DNA of 39,918 nt, from positions 1 through 39,918 of the forward strand of contig JAQTQX010000035.1 in NCBI GenBank assembly GCA_028712075.1, read 5' to 3'. Made by a program: the position numbers and the translations under genes. The notes beneath the pieces are model-generated. The model worked only from the letters and a program-made list of their open reading frames with translations, was not told the origin of the DNA and did no database searches. Source of the DNA: Desulfuromonadaceae bacterium. GTDB taxonomy: Bacteria > Desulfobacterota > Desulfuromonadia > Geobacterales > Pseudopelobacteraceae. Positions 32,246 to 39,918 of the stretch are shown one piece after another; the first letter of the stretch is position 1, and each line of letters starts with the position of its first letter.

Positions 32246-32797
32246 ATGACAATTGATCAGATAAACCAGCTGCTGCGAGACGCTGACCTTCTCGTCTCTG
32301 AAGAAGATGTCAAAAAAACTTTAGAACGACTGGCAGAAGAAATAACGCTGCGGCTGCAAAAGAGCAAACCTGTCGTCATGACGGTAATGAACGGTGGACT
32401 GGTTTTTGCCGGGCAGCTCCTGACAAAGCTGGTCTTCCCAATGGAGGTGGATTATGTCCATGCTACCCGTTATGGCGATAACACCAGGGGAGATACGCTT
32501 AACTGGATTGTCAAGCCCCAGACGGAGCTGAAAGGAAAAACCGTACTGCTGCTGGATGATATTCTCGATGAGGGAATTACGCTCGCCGCTATTGCCGATT
32601 ATTGCCGCCGGCAGGGTGCTGCGGAGGTGCTCATGGCTGTGCTGGTGGAAAAACTGCATCTGCGCAAGGTTACGCCTGGCATGAGGGCTGATTTCACCGG
32701 TGTGGAAGTTGGAGACCGTTTTGTCCTCGGCTACGGACTTGATTACAAGGGGTATTGGCGCAATGCTCCAGGTATTTTTGCAGTAAAGGGAAAATAA
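32246..32797 (+). CDS. hpt: Hypoxanthine(-guanine) phosphoribosyltransferase
   Basis: 183 aa. It transfers the phosphoribosyl group of PRPP to hypoxanthine/guanine in purine salvage. The PRPP loop is LLLDDILDEGITLAAI (residues ~101-116), and the MTVMNGGLVFAGQL segment (45-58) is the conserved PPi-binding region. The closing GLDYKGYWRNAPGIFAV matches the proteobacterial hypoxanthine-guanine type. ATG 32246 has AGGGG upstream, whereas an earlier in-frame ATG at 32213 overlaps the kinase gene. It lies 13 bases after the kinase gene and so is probably co-transcribed, although purine salvage has no evident link to the partner switch. Confidence 0.9.
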   Translation: MTIDQINQLLRDADLLVSEEDVKKTLERLAEEITLRLQKSKPVVMTVMNGGLVFAGQLLTKLVFPMEVDYVHATRYGDNTRGDTLNWIVKPQTELKGKTVLLLDDILDEGITLAAIADYCRRQGAAEVLMAVLVEKLHLRKVTPGMRADFTGVEVGDRFVLGYGLDYKGYWRNAPGIFAVKGK

Positions 32798-32848
32798 AAG
32801 ATAAAACTACGGTCCGCTTAACGCTCTGATATGCCAATAATCGAGCAG

Positions 32849-32874
32849 CAGGTCACTACCGGCAACGGGACCTG
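32849..32874. repeat. Bulged stem-loop between convergent genes
   Basis: CAGGTC (32849-32854) pairs with GACCTG (32869-32874). Inside, an ACTA bulge precedes CCG-GCAA-CGG, a GNRA tetraloop. No T-tract follows on either strand, so it is not a standard intrinsic terminator, though it lies between the convergent hpt and VOC genes. Confidence 0.4.
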
Positions 32875-32903
32875 ACTGGCACAGATCTTCGCGGCACCCC
32901 ACT

Positions 32904-33323
32904 TTATTTTTGCACGCCCAATGGTTCATCCAGAACAATCAGGTAGCCATCAGGGTCAAAGCACCACATCTCTTTTACGCCGTAGGGCTTTATTTCCAGC
33001 GGATAAAGAACCTCCAGCCCCTCTTCCATGATAGCGTCACGAATGCCTTCAATGTCTTTTACTTCAAAATGCAGTGTTACACCGATGCCTCGCGGAAACA
33101 TGCTGAATCGTGACCCGAGCAGTGGATGGGCATTAATGACATCTGCCTCCTCCACAAAAATAATCGCAAGGCCGTTCATATCAATTACGAGATGATCAGG
33201 CGCACCGTTCATGGTAAATGAGCGCTGTACCGGCAATGCCAGAATCCCGGCGTAAAAAGCCTCAGTAACCACCAGTTGTGCAACGGTCAGCTGAATTGAA
33301 TGTGGAGCGCGATGTGCCTTCAC
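32904..33323 (-). CDS. VOC/glyoxalase-family protein
   Basis: 139 aa, a single vicinal-oxygen-chelate fold with two beta-alpha-beta-beta-beta units. The N-terminal unit has FYAGILALPV and LVIDMNGLAIIFVEE. The second has GVTLHFEVKDIEGIRDAI and ends with KEMWCFDPDGYLIVLDE, the common family ending with the metal-ligand Glu. The start is GTG 33323, immediately after the ccdA stop. Substrate unknown; these proteins include glyoxalases, dioxygenases and resistance proteins. It is the last gene of the ispB-tlpA-ccdA strand group. Confidence 0.82.
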   Translation of the reverse strand: MKAHRAPHSIQLTVAQLVVTEAFYAGILALPVQRSFTMNGAPDHLVIDMNGLAIIFVEEADVINAHPLLGSRFSMFPRGIGVTLHFEVKDIEGIRDAIMEEGLEVLYPLEIKPYGVKEMWCFDPDGYLIVLDEPLGVQK

Positions 33324-34052
33324 TTAAATTCCTTGAAAAAATAGTGTGACATACCCTGAAAGTCGGGTAAGCCAATTAGTATAAATCAGTACACCAATTG
33401 CCATTAAAAAAAATCCGGTGATGATTTCACAGATCCGTATGTATTTTTTAAAGCGGTTAAACAGCAACATAAAGCTGTGCATGGCAAGCGCCGCGAGAAA
33501 AAAAGGCACCCCTAATCCCAAAGAGTAGCTGAGCAGCAGCAGAATCCCCTGAGACACCTTCTCCGCCGTTGCTGCCACAGCCAGTATAGCGGCAAGTATC
33601 GGTCCGATACATGGTGTCCAGCCTGCGGCAAAGGCAATACCTACCAGAAAGCTGCCGACGTACCCTGCCGGTTTGTGCTTGATTGATACCCTTTTATCGC
33701 CAAGAAGAAATGTAAGATGAAAAAGTCCGGTCACATGAATGCCAAGCAGTACGAGGAGGACGCCGCCGACTTTTCTTATGATGACGGCATTCTCATGCAA
33801 AAATGTCCCGATATACGTTGCGGAGGCACCGAGCAGTACAAATACCACCGTAAAACCGCAGATAAAACAGAGTGAATGGAAAATCGATTTTTGACGAATA
33901 ATGTGTGAAGGATGTTCGGCCAGGAGATCACCGTACGAAATGCCGGTGATGTACATGATATATGACGGTATCAATGGCAGTACGCACGGAGAAAGGAACG
34001 AGAGGAGACCGGCAATAAAAGCACCGATATAGGTTACTTCAAGACCTGACAT
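33324..34052 (-). CDS. ccdA: Cytochrome c biogenesis protein CcdA (thiol-disulfide electron transporter)
   Basis: 242 aa with six membrane helices. The two active cysteines appear in SPCVLPLIPSY (C23, helix 1) and TPCIGPILA (helix 4), the CcdA/DsbD transmembrane hallmark. It carries electrons from cytoplasmic thioredoxin across the membrane to periplasmic thiol proteins, here most likely the TlpA-like lipoprotein encoded 9 bases upstream. The shared order tlpA-ccdA supports a cytochrome c maturation or periplasmic reduction role. Confidence 0.92.
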   Translation of the reverse strand: MSGLEVTYIGAFIAGLLSFLSPCVLPLIPSYIMYITGISYGDLLAEHPSHIIRQKSIFHSLCFICGFTVVFVLLGASATYIGTFLHENAVIIRKVGGVLLVLLGIHVTGLFHLTFLLGDKRVSIKHKPAGYVGSFLVGIAFAAGWTPCIGPILAAILAVAATAEKVSQGILLLLSYSLGLGVPFFLAALAMHSFMLLFNRFKKYIRICEIITGFFLMAIGVLIYTNWLTRLSGYVTLFFQGI

Positions 34053-34061
34053 AGAAATTCC

Positions 34062-34589
34062 CTATTTCAACAACCCTTCAAAAAAAGCAATTGCTTCGAG
34101 AGAATCCCAAGTAAAACCACCGATGATTTTTTTGACCAGAACACCCTGTTTGTCAACAATAAAAGTCTCCGGAACTCCGGTTATGCCGTAGGACTTTGTT
34201 GAAGCACCACTCTCATCCTGGTACGTCGGCAGGGAAAATCCGGTTTTTTTAAAAAACGATTCAATGTCCGGTTTTCCACCTTCATCAATTGAGATTGCCA
34301 CCATTTGAAACGGCTTACCGGCCATCATACTGTTTAGCTTTATCATGGAGGGGATTTCTTCGCGACAGGGGGGACACCAGGTTGCCCAGAAATTCAACAT
34401 CACGACTTTGCCTTTCAAATCAGAAAGCCTCAATGTTCTGCCATCGGCAACAGATGTCACGGTTATATCCGGAGCGGGTGCGTTTTCCGCGGCGACAGCG
34501 CTGGCCTTTCGGGCGACAGGCGCCTCCTTTTTAGTGCAGGCGGTAAATGATAACAACAGGCATATCGTTATGATGCTAAACCGCAGCAT
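34062..34589 (-). CDS. TlpA/ResA-like thiol-disulfide oxidoreductase, lipoprotein
   Basis: 175 aa. The signal peptide ends in an LSFTAC lipobox (Cys18), so it is probably a periplasm-facing lipoprotein. The thioredoxin fold has the active site FWATWCPPCREE (C72, C75) and the cis-Pro region ITGVPETFIVD. It reduces disulfides in periplasmic substrates such as apocytochrome c, receiving electrons from CcdA. It lies between ispB (50-base gap) and ccdA. Confidence 0.9.
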   Translation of the reverse strand: MLRFSIITICLLLSFTACTKKEAPVARKASAVAAENAPAPDITVTSVADGRTLRLSDLKGKVVMLNFWATWCPPCREEIPSMIKLNSMMAGKPFQMVAISIDEGGKPDIESFFKKTGFSLPTYQDESGASTKSYGITGVPETFIVDKQGVLVKKIIGGFTWDSLEAIAFFEGLLK

Positions 34590-34639
34590 GGTGACCTCCG
34601 GTAATCGAGTGGAAACAAGAGAAATTGTTTGGGGAGCAG

Positions 34640-35608
34640 TTATTTACTGCGAGTTACAACATATTCTGACAAGCTGAGCAACGCCTCCCGTACCGGCGAC
34701 GGCGCAAACTGAGCAAGGTGATTTTTGCAGCGGGCAATATATGTTCTGGCTACACCAATCGTATTTTCGATTCCTCCATACTGCTTGACTATACCCGATA
34801 CCGCCCTGAATTCATCCAGTGACATTTCATCCTGGTCAACAACTGCAGCAATAACTGCTCGTTCAGCATCATTGCACTGTTTCAGGGTGTGAATCAACGG
34901 CAGGGTAATCTTGCCTTCTTCAAGGTCATGACCGATACTTTTACCGAACTCTTCCTCTGTGGCAACATAATCAAGAATATCATCCATCAACTGAAAAGCG
35001 ATACCGAGATCCATGCCAAAATCGGCCAGAGCCTGTTGTTGCTGCGGCGATACCGCACCAAGAATTGCCCCGGATTCACAGGCAGCAGACATCAGTACGG
35101 CAGTTTTTGAGCGAACAACTCCGATATATTGCTCTTCCGTCAGGTCCAGTTCGCCGGTACAAAGCAACTGCATGACCTCTCCCTCGGCAATCACCGTCGT
35201 GGCATCGGAAAGAACTCTCAGGATGTCCATACTGCCAACTCCGACCATAAGAGAAAACGATTTTGAAAAAAGGAAGTCCCCAACCAGCACCGACGCCTCA
35301 TTGCCCCACAGTGAATTGGCTGAAGCTATGCCGCGACGCAGTGTCGCGCTGTCAACCACATCATCATGAAGAAGCGTCGCGGTATGAATAAATTCAACAA
35401 CGCTGGCAAGGGGAACAGCTTTGTCACCGTCATAGCTACACAAACGGGCGGCAAGCAGTAGCAGCGCCGGCCGGATACGTTTGCCTCCGCTTGAGAGGAC
35501 ATATTCACCAACTTTGCGTATAAGGGGAACATCGGACTCAAGATCCTTGCGGAACTGTTGTTCGACCAGGGTAAGATCTTCACCTATTATGTTAAGGGCA
35601 GCCTGCAT
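34640..35608 (-). CDS. ispB: Polyprenyl (octaprenyl-type) diphosphate synthase
   Basis: 322 aa. A trans-prenyltransferase that extends farnesyl diphosphate with IPP to make the side chain of menaquinone/ubiquinone. The first aspartate motif is HDDVVDSATLRRG (D82, D83, D86), the second is MDDILDYV, and GGKRIRPALL binds IPP. The residues before the first motif are small (LL at -1/-2, A77), as in long-chain enzymes. GAGGA precedes ATG 35608. It is the first gene of a minus-strand group with tlpA, ccdA and the VOC gene, divergent from the helicase. Confidence 0.9.
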   Translation of the reverse strand: MQAALNIIGEDLTLVEQQFRKDLESDVPLIRKVGEYVLSSGGKRIRPALLLLAARLCSYDGDKAVPLASVVEFIHTATLLHDDVVDSATLRRGIASANSLWGNEASVLVGDFLFSKSFSLMVGVGSMDILRVLSDATTVIAEGEVMQLLCTGELDLTEEQYIGVVRSKTAVLMSAACESGAILGAVSPQQQQALADFGMDLGIAFQLMDDILDYVATEEEFGKSIGHDLEEGKITLPLIHTLKQCNDAERAVIAAVVDQDEMSLDEFRAVSGIVKQYGGIENTIGVARTYIARCKNHLAQFAPSPVREALLSLSEYVVTRSK

Positions 35609-35719
35609 TGAGTATCCTCGGAGAAAATTCGTTTCATACTAAAGGAACGGCTTCTGATTTGTCAAAGCATTTTTGGCCGGTTTTATCGCGTGTTACCGCG
35701 TTTCCTCCGCACGTTTCGA

Positions 35720-35748
35720 TTGCCAGACTCAGTTACACGGTATATGGT
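35720..35748 (+). promoter_or_regulatory. Candidate sigma-70 promoter for the DEAD-box helicase
   Basis: TTGCCA (35720-35725) and TATGGT (35743-35748) are 17 bases apart, about 45 bases before the start at 35794, in the gap divergent from ispB. Confidence 0.5.
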
Positions 35749-35793
35749 GACAAACTACACTAAAATTTGAATGTACTGCGAAGGAACTTTTAT

Positions 35794-37200
35794 ATGCGTT
35801 TTAGCGAACTTCCGATTCCAAGCCAGGTTCTTCAAGGTATTTCTGAGACCGGCTTCAGTATCTGCACTCCCATTCAGGAGCAGACTCTCCCGATTACTCT
35901 TGCCGGCGGTGACATTGCAGGTCAGGCCCAGACCGGAACCGGCAAGACCGCCGCTTTCCTGATTTCGCTTTTTACCCGTTTGTTAGCAAGCAGTTCACCT
36001 TCCGGCCGCCCCCGGGCGCTGATTCTGGCGCCAACCCGCGAGCTTGTTGTGCAAATCGACGCTGATGCCAAACAACTGGGAGCCAATTGCGGTTTTGCCG
36101 TCCAGGCAATTTATGGGGGGGTTGACTACATGAAACAGAAGAACGCCCTGCTTGATGGAGCCGATATTATTGTCGGAACTCCGGGTCGTTTGATCGATTA
36201 CTTAAAGCAGAAGATCTATAGTTTGAAAGATATCGAAGTGCTGGTAATTGATGAAGCAGACCGGATGTTCGATCTTGGTTTCATTACAGATCTGCGCTTC
36301 ATTTTGCGACGCCTGCCACCATTTGACAAGCGCCAGAACATGATGTTTTCGGCTACGCTCAACCATCGGGTCATGGAATTAGCGTATGAATTCATGAATT
36401 CACCGACAAAAGTCTCGGTTACCCCGGAAACAATGACCGCCGAAAAAGTTCAGCAGGTGTTGTTTCACTGTTCGCGCAAGGAAAAGTTTGCCCTGCTTCT
36501 GGGGCTGTTACGCCGCGATGGCATGGCACGCACAATGATTTTTATCAACACCAAACGTGAAGCGGAACATTTGCATAATCTCCTGAATGCCAATGACTTT
36601 CCCTGTAAAGTTGTATCTGGCGATGTTGAACAACGCAAAAGAATGAAAATACTGGATGATTTCAAGGATGGTTCACTGCCGATTCTGATTGCCACAGATG
36701 TTGCATCCCGCGGCCTGCATATTGATGGTGTTTCCCATGTTATTAATTATGATCTGCCGCAGGATTGTGAGGATTACGTACACAGAATCGGGCGCACCGC
36801 CCGCGCCGGAGCTGAAGGGAAGGCAATTTCACTGGCCGACGAAGATGGTGCCTTCTTTCTGGAAGCGATTGAAGAGTATATAAAAACAAAAATTCCTACC
36901 GAGTGGGCAGATGACGAGCTGTATGTGCTCAATCATGTCCGTACAGCCAGACCAAAGCGGATACTTGATGCCAAGAGGGACAAACCGGGAGGAGCCAGGG
37001 GTGGTTCCAGAGGCAGTGCCGGAAGCGGTGATAGTAAGCAGGGTGCGCCCACTCGTACCAAACCTGTGTCGGCAGCAAAACCGGAGCGCGATAAAAAACC
37101 GGTGGAAGCCGCTGAACAGAGCGGCGAAAAGAAAAAACGGCGCCGGAGAAGAAAGAAACCGGCTGATCAGCCGGAACAGGCCGCTATTTCAGATATGTAG
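35794..37200 (+). CDS. DEAD-box RNA helicase (RhlB/RhlE-like)
   Basis: 468 aa. ATG 35794 follows AAGGA; a TTG at 35767 is rejected. It has a Q-motif (F-S-I-C-T-P-I-Q, ~21-28), Walker A AQTGTGKT (45-52), PTRELVVQI, TPGRLIDYL, VIDEADRMFDLGF (motif II), FSATL (motif III), ATDVASRGLHIDGV (motif V) and HRIGRTARAG (motif VI), so all helicase motifs are intact. The last ~75 residues are a Lys/Arg/Gly-rich basic tail ending in KKKRRRRRKK, a likely RNA-binding extension. It acts in RNA remodelling, ribosome assembly or mRNA decay; assignment to one Rhl subtype is not certain. Its 3' end overlaps the converging dehydrogenase by 17 bases. Confidence 0.93.
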   Translation: MRFSELPIPSQVLQGISETGFSICTPIQEQTLPITLAGGDIAGQAQTGTGKTAAFLISLFTRLLASSSPSGRPRALILAPTRELVVQIDADAKQLGANCGFAVQAIYGGVDYMKQKNALLDGADIIVGTPGRLIDYLKQKIYSLKDIEVLVIDEADRMFDLGFITDLRFILRRLPPFDKRQNMMFSATLNHRVMELAYEFMNSPTKVSVTPETMTAEKVQQVLFHCSRKEKFALLLGLLRRDGMARTMIFINTKREAEHLHNLLNANDFPCKVVSGDVEQRKRMKILDDFKDGSLPILIATDVASRGLHIDGVSHVINYDLPQDCEDYVHRIGRTARAGAEGKAISLADEDGAFFLEAIEEYIKTKIPTEWADDELYVLNHVRTARPKRILDAKRDKPGGARGGSRGSAGSGDSKQGAPTRTKPVSAAKPERDKKPVEAAEQSGEKKKRRRRRKKPADQPEQAAISDM

Positions 37201-38167
37201 CATTAACCACATTGATTGGCGCACCGGCGAGGTAGGCCGCAACATTGGCTGCAGCAACCGCCATCAGGCGTTTACGGGCAGCAAGGGAAGCCCAGGCAAT
37301 ATGCGGCGTAAAGATGCAGTTTGGCGCACTCAACAGCGGGTTATCCGCACGCATCGGTTCATGGGCAACAACATCGAGCCCGGCTCCGGCAATGTTCCCG
37401 GTCTTGAGTGCCTCAGTCAGATCACTTTCGTTAATCAGCCCACCCCGCGCCAGATTCAGGAGAATAGCACTCCGCTTCATTAGCCCAAGCAGTCGGGCAT
37501 TCACAAAACCCCCGTTTTCCGATGTCTGCGGACAGTTGAGGCTGACGACATCGGCCGACGCAAACAGCTCCTCAAGCGGAACAAAACGAACCGGAACAAC
37601 ACCGGCTTCCTGCGGAGTCCTCGGCGTATATGCGATAATATTCATGCCGAAGGCCGATGCAACCCGCGCAACAGCACGCCCAATTGTACCGAATCCGACT
37701 ATTCCCATGGTGAGTCCGTCAAGTTCAAGCAGCGGCGTTTTCCAGTATGAGTGGTCCGGACAGCGAATCCATTCGCCGTTTTTTACCGATGCGTCATGCA
37801 GACCAACATGCACAGCCAACTCGAGAAGCAGCGCAAAAGTTGTCTGAACAACTGATTCGGTCGAGTACGCAGGGATGTTGGATACCGGTATTCCCAGCCT
37901 CCCGGCAGCCGCGACGTCAACATTATTGTATCCGGTTGCCAGTAAGGAAATATATCTGAGTTTTGGCAGAGCGTACAAGACAGCTTCATCAAGCTTAACC
38001 TTGCTGAGCAAAATAATTTCAGCATTACCGGCACGCTCCAGCGTAAGATCTGCAGGAGTGCGATCGTAACTTGTGAAGTTTCCGAACATTTCAAACAATT
38101 CCCACGGATTGTCTCCGGGGTTAATGGTATAGCCATCAAGAATTGTAATGTTGACTTTTTTGGTCAT
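37184..38167 (-). CDS. D-2-hydroxyacid dehydrogenase (glycerate dehydrogenase-like)
   Basis: 327 aa. NAD-binding motif GIVGFGTIGRAVARVA (~155-170); the catalytic Arg is in NLARGGLI, the Glu in VVAHEP and the His in FTPHIAWAS. The NAD-specific acid after the second strand is unclear (AYTPRTP), so cofactor choice is open. Overall pattern and length best match HprA-like glycerate/hydroxypyruvate reductases; formate or phosphoglycerate dehydrogenase are less likely. It overlaps the helicase gene tail-to-tail and lies 27 bases after the 51-aa gene, probably in one transcript. Confidence 0.85.
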   Translation of the reverse strand: MTKKVNITILDGYTINPGDNPWELFEMFGNFTSYDRTPADLTLERAGNAEIILLSKVKLDEAVLYALPKLRYISLLATGYNNVDVAAAGRLGIPVSNIPAYSTESVVQTTFALLLELAVHVGLHDASVKNGEWIRCPDHSYWKTPLLELDGLTMGIVGFGTIGRAVARVASAFGMNIIAYTPRTPQEAGVVPVRFVPLEELFASADVVSLNCPQTSENGGFVNARLLGLMKRSAILLNLARGGLINESDLTEALKTGNIAGAGLDVVAHEPMRADNPLLSAPNCIFTPHIAWASLAARKRLMAVAAANVAAYLAGAPINVVNATYLK

Positions 38168-38194
38168 GTCAGCATCCCGGCTAGATAAGCAGCT

Positions 38195-38350
38195 TCACTC
38201 TGCAACGGCCTCATAAGCATCTTCCGCGCCATCTTCCCCTTCAATCTCATCAGGATTGCGCTCACCCTTGCGGGCCTTTTTCTCTTCCTTTTTCTTTTGG
38301 CGCTCCAGTTCCTTTTTACGCTTTTCAAATGAATAATTTGGCTTGGCCAT
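38195..38350 (-). CDS. Small charged conserved protein (51 aa)
   Basis: ATG 38350 follows AAGGAG. The protein starts MAKPNYSFEKRKKELERQKK and is Lys/Glu-rich, then acidic, ending AYEAVAE. Short proteins with this MAKPNYSFEKR start are common in proteobacteria; their function is unknown, with a helical nucleic-acid- or ribosome-associated role often suspected but unproved. It shares a strand with the dehydrogenase 27 bases downstream. Confidence 0.82.
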   Translation of the reverse strand: MAKPNYSFEKRKKELERQKKKEEKKARKGERNPDEIEGEDGAEDAYEAVAE

Positions 38351-38563
38351 GCTTAATAACTCCTTGTATCAAACGTGCTACCTGCGGTCGACCGCATGTA
38401 TAACGCGTTTCCAGCCGAATATGGAATTTTCTGAAAGGAGAGTAGCATTCTGGAAGGTGCCGGGTCAACAGCATAACAGTCACAGTTTACTCTTTGCGAA
38501 CACGTCATCATGATCTTACACTAAATTGCGTGGCTGCCAATCGACATGTTGAGCATTCTGTAA

Positions 38564-38591
38564 TTGACTCTCCGCCATGCTCTGGTAGGAT
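38564..38591 (+). promoter_or_regulatory. Candidate sigma-70 promoter for the 91-aa exported protein
   Basis: TTGACT (38564-38569) and TAGGAT (38586-38591) are 16 bases apart, about 65 bases before ATG 38658. The rest of the 307-base gap 38351-38657 shows no gene; it should also hold the divergent promoter of the 51-aa gene. Confidence 0.5.
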
Positions 38592-38657
38592 AGCAAATCA
38601 TTTACCGATGTTTTTTATATAAAGCGTAGTCCCGCCAATGCATAGGATACCCATACC

Positions 38658-38933
38658 ATGAAAAAAAGACTATTACCGGCCATCGCAATTGGCATGGCGG
38701 TACTAATTATCGGCAGTATTGCGTACGCTGCTGATCGGCGAAAAAATACAAAAACCGTTGATCGTTTAACTGATAAGACGCGCGAAGAAGAAGCATTGCG
38801 AGCTGAATTTCTCGAATCTCTTGAACAGCGGGAGGTTAAGCCGCACCGTACCGACAACGCAAAAACAGATAGTGTCACCACGAGTAATGACAATAAGGAC
38901 GATATTTTGCTGGCAGAGTTTGCACGCAAATGA
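38658..38933 (+). CDS. Small exported or membrane-anchored protein, unknown function
   Basis: 91 aa. Residues 1-25 are a signal peptide or anchor (KKRLLPAIAIGMAVLIIGSI, then AYAA). The rest is highly charged with Lys/Arg/Glu/Asp and a low-complexity Thr/Asn/Asp segment, and no cysteine. AGGA lies nine bases before the ATG. I recognise no family. It is followed closely by the 195-aa gene, so the two are probably co-transcribed. Confidence 0.68.
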   Translation: MKKRLLPAIAIGMAVLIIGSIAYAADRRKNTKTVDRLTDKTREEEALRAEFLESLEQREVKPHRTDNAKTDSVTTSNDNKDDILLAEFARK

Positions 38934-38956
38934 TGCTTTCTGCAACGGGGGATACG

Positions 38957-39544
38957 ATGGCAGCAAAAAAAATGAATGTTATTATCTGGTTGTTAAAGTC
39001 CGCTGAACAGGATGTTATCAGACAAAGTTGTCTTGCAAACTTGGTCGGACTGCACTTTGACCTCATCTACACCATGCCGTATGCCATGTGTTTGAATACA
39101 GTTTCAGAAATTTTTTCAACATTGGCAATTGAGGACGACAAAAATATCGTATCTACTTCGCGCTTCAGCAATACCGGTCTGGTTTCTGTGGAGGAAATAA
39201 TATCTCTGGAAAAGATGGTGGCAGATTTGGTGCATGTAACACCAATTAATATCGGGATATGGGAGGATGCCGCCAACAGTTTTTATGAATTATCCGTGAG
39301 GAAAGCTACCGATAGCATCAATAAAACATTTACTGAATTGGCAACATTACCGGGTAACTCTTTCTCGATTCTGGTTGTCAACAACGACAAGCTTCCACTC
39401 TTGGAGTTATTGGCGACTCCGCTCAACAAATCACTTGATATCCCTGCAAAAGGAGAGCTTATGGAACTCCGCTTTGAGGGGATGGTCGGGATTAATAAAA
39501 CTTCTGCACAACTTGTCTACGCCTCACATCACCCCCTGAAATAG
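38957..39544 (+). CDS. Unknown protein, possibly a degenerate histidine-phosphatase fold
   Basis: 195 aa from ATG 38957, chosen because GGGGGA lies just upstream; ATG 38930, overlapping the previous stop, is the alternative. The opening VIIWLLKSAEQD and, later, LHFDLIYTMPYAMCLNTVSEIF recall the phosphoglycerate-mutase/SixA pattern (strand-RHAE, then D-x-I-x-x-S-P-x-x-R-x-x-x-T-x-x). The catalytic RH is replaced by K-S, and the second Arg is absent. If related, it would be a non-catalytic member. No signal peptide or membrane helix is seen. Confidence 0.6.
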   Translation: MAAKKMNVIIWLLKSAEQDVIRQSCLANLVGLHFDLIYTMPYAMCLNTVSEIFSTLAIEDDKNIVSTSRFSNTGLVSVEEIISLEKMVADLVHVTPINIGIWEDAANSFYELSVRKATDSINKTFTELATLPGNSFSILVVNNDKLPLLELLATPLNKSLDIPAKGELMELRFEGMVGINKTSAQLVYASHHPLK

Positions 39545-39581
39545 TACAGACCGATTAACTTGAGCTACGCAGGTAAAATAA

Positions 39582-39752
39582 TCACTGCCGGTCGGGTTCT
39601 CGTCTTAATTTTATAACGAACAAGTAGACAATCAGCAGAAACGGAATCGTTGCAAAGGAAGCGGATAAATTGCCGGAAAAAAGCTGCCAGGTTGAAAAGA
39701 CAACCATACCGATGACAAAAACAAGAAGGATTATTAAACCGAATTTGTTCAT
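39582..39752 (-). CDS. Small two-helix membrane protein (56 aa)
   Basis: The frame starts MNKFGLIILLVFVIGMVVFS and continues with WQLFSGN, then IPFLLIVYLFVIKLRREPDR. Two hydrophobic helices (about 5-22 and 30-47) are separated by a short polar turn, and the protein ends with a positive tail that should lie in the cytoplasm. Only a weak GGA lies before the start. The coherent topology makes it more likely real than the longer overlapping frame at 39565-39783, which is Cys/Arg-rich and without structure. Function unknown. Confidence 0.65.
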   Translation of the reverse strand: MNKFGLIILLVFVIGMVVFSTWQLFSGNLSASFATIPFLLIVYLFVIKLRREPDRQ

Positions 39753-39918
39753 ACATTCCAGTAATGCGGCAATTAAGCTCCACTTATTAGCTAGTGTCCA
39801 TCCGGAAACCCCAGTTTGAGACGCACTGGATCTCCGGTCATTGTTAGTAGCCTTGGTTTTGAAACGCCTTGACTAAGATGTAACCAGTTTTAACTGCTCT
39901 TTCTTATTTTTATGACGC

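Noticed and set aside
39565..39783. 72-aa minus-strand frame rich in Cys and Arg
   Set aside because: It overlaps a better-structured 56-aa two-helix membrane protein in another frame (39752-39582).

Overview
The window looks like a chromosomal segment of a Geobacter-like member of the Desulfuromonadota (formerly Deltaproteobacteria). This is inferred from gene content only: the rpsF-rpsR-DUF2232-rplI order, the mix of CcdA/TlpA, polyprenyl synthetase and solute-symporter/PP2C genes, and the secreted transglutaminase-like proteins. No rRNA or tRNA is present to fix the taxonomy.

Layout. At 1-126 lies the end of an IS3-family insertion sequence, inserted in a type I restriction hsdR gene whose last ~86 codons survive at 127-387. 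Next comes the ribosomal operon rpsF-rpsR-DUF2232 membrane protein-rplI (542-2754), closed by a bidirectional terminator. From 25.9 kb down to 2.8 kb almost everything is on the minus strand and is accessory. In transcription order it holds: a GxxExxY gene embedded in inverted-repeat elements; an exported transglutaminase-like protein with an ADP-ribosyltransferase-like C-terminal tip; a HEAT-like protein; a membrane-anchored unknown; a shortened alpha/alpha-toroid protein; a second transglutaminase-like protein with a membrane-helix tip; a 67-aa membrane protein overlapping it; a three-gene ABC-3C conflict system; and a 2892-aa secreted multidomain protein.

From 26.3 kb the plus strand carries an APH/P-loop kinase fusion, a small membrane protein, a symporter-GAF-PP2C phosphatase, a STAS antagonist and an RsbW-like kinase (a partner-switching module), then a hypoxanthine phosphoribosyltransferase. 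The opposite strand carries ispB-tlpA-ccdA-VOC. A DEAD-box helicase, a 2-hydroxyacid dehydrogenase and several small genes follow to the right end.

Most interesting reading. The two long transglutaminase-like proteins share a nearly constant exported N-terminal body of ~850-900 residues. They then switch abruptly, after a shared ISGGxNG motif, to unrelated C-terminal tips. Each tip is followed at once by a small gene whose likely location (cytoplasm or membrane) matches the tip. That is polymorphic toxin/immunity architecture on an unusual carrier whose catalytic cysteine is replaced by alanine in both copies. Together with the ABC-3C system, the hsdR remnant and the toroid paralogues that share a near-identical block, the region reads as a conflict/defence island. 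Toxin function is inferred, not shown.
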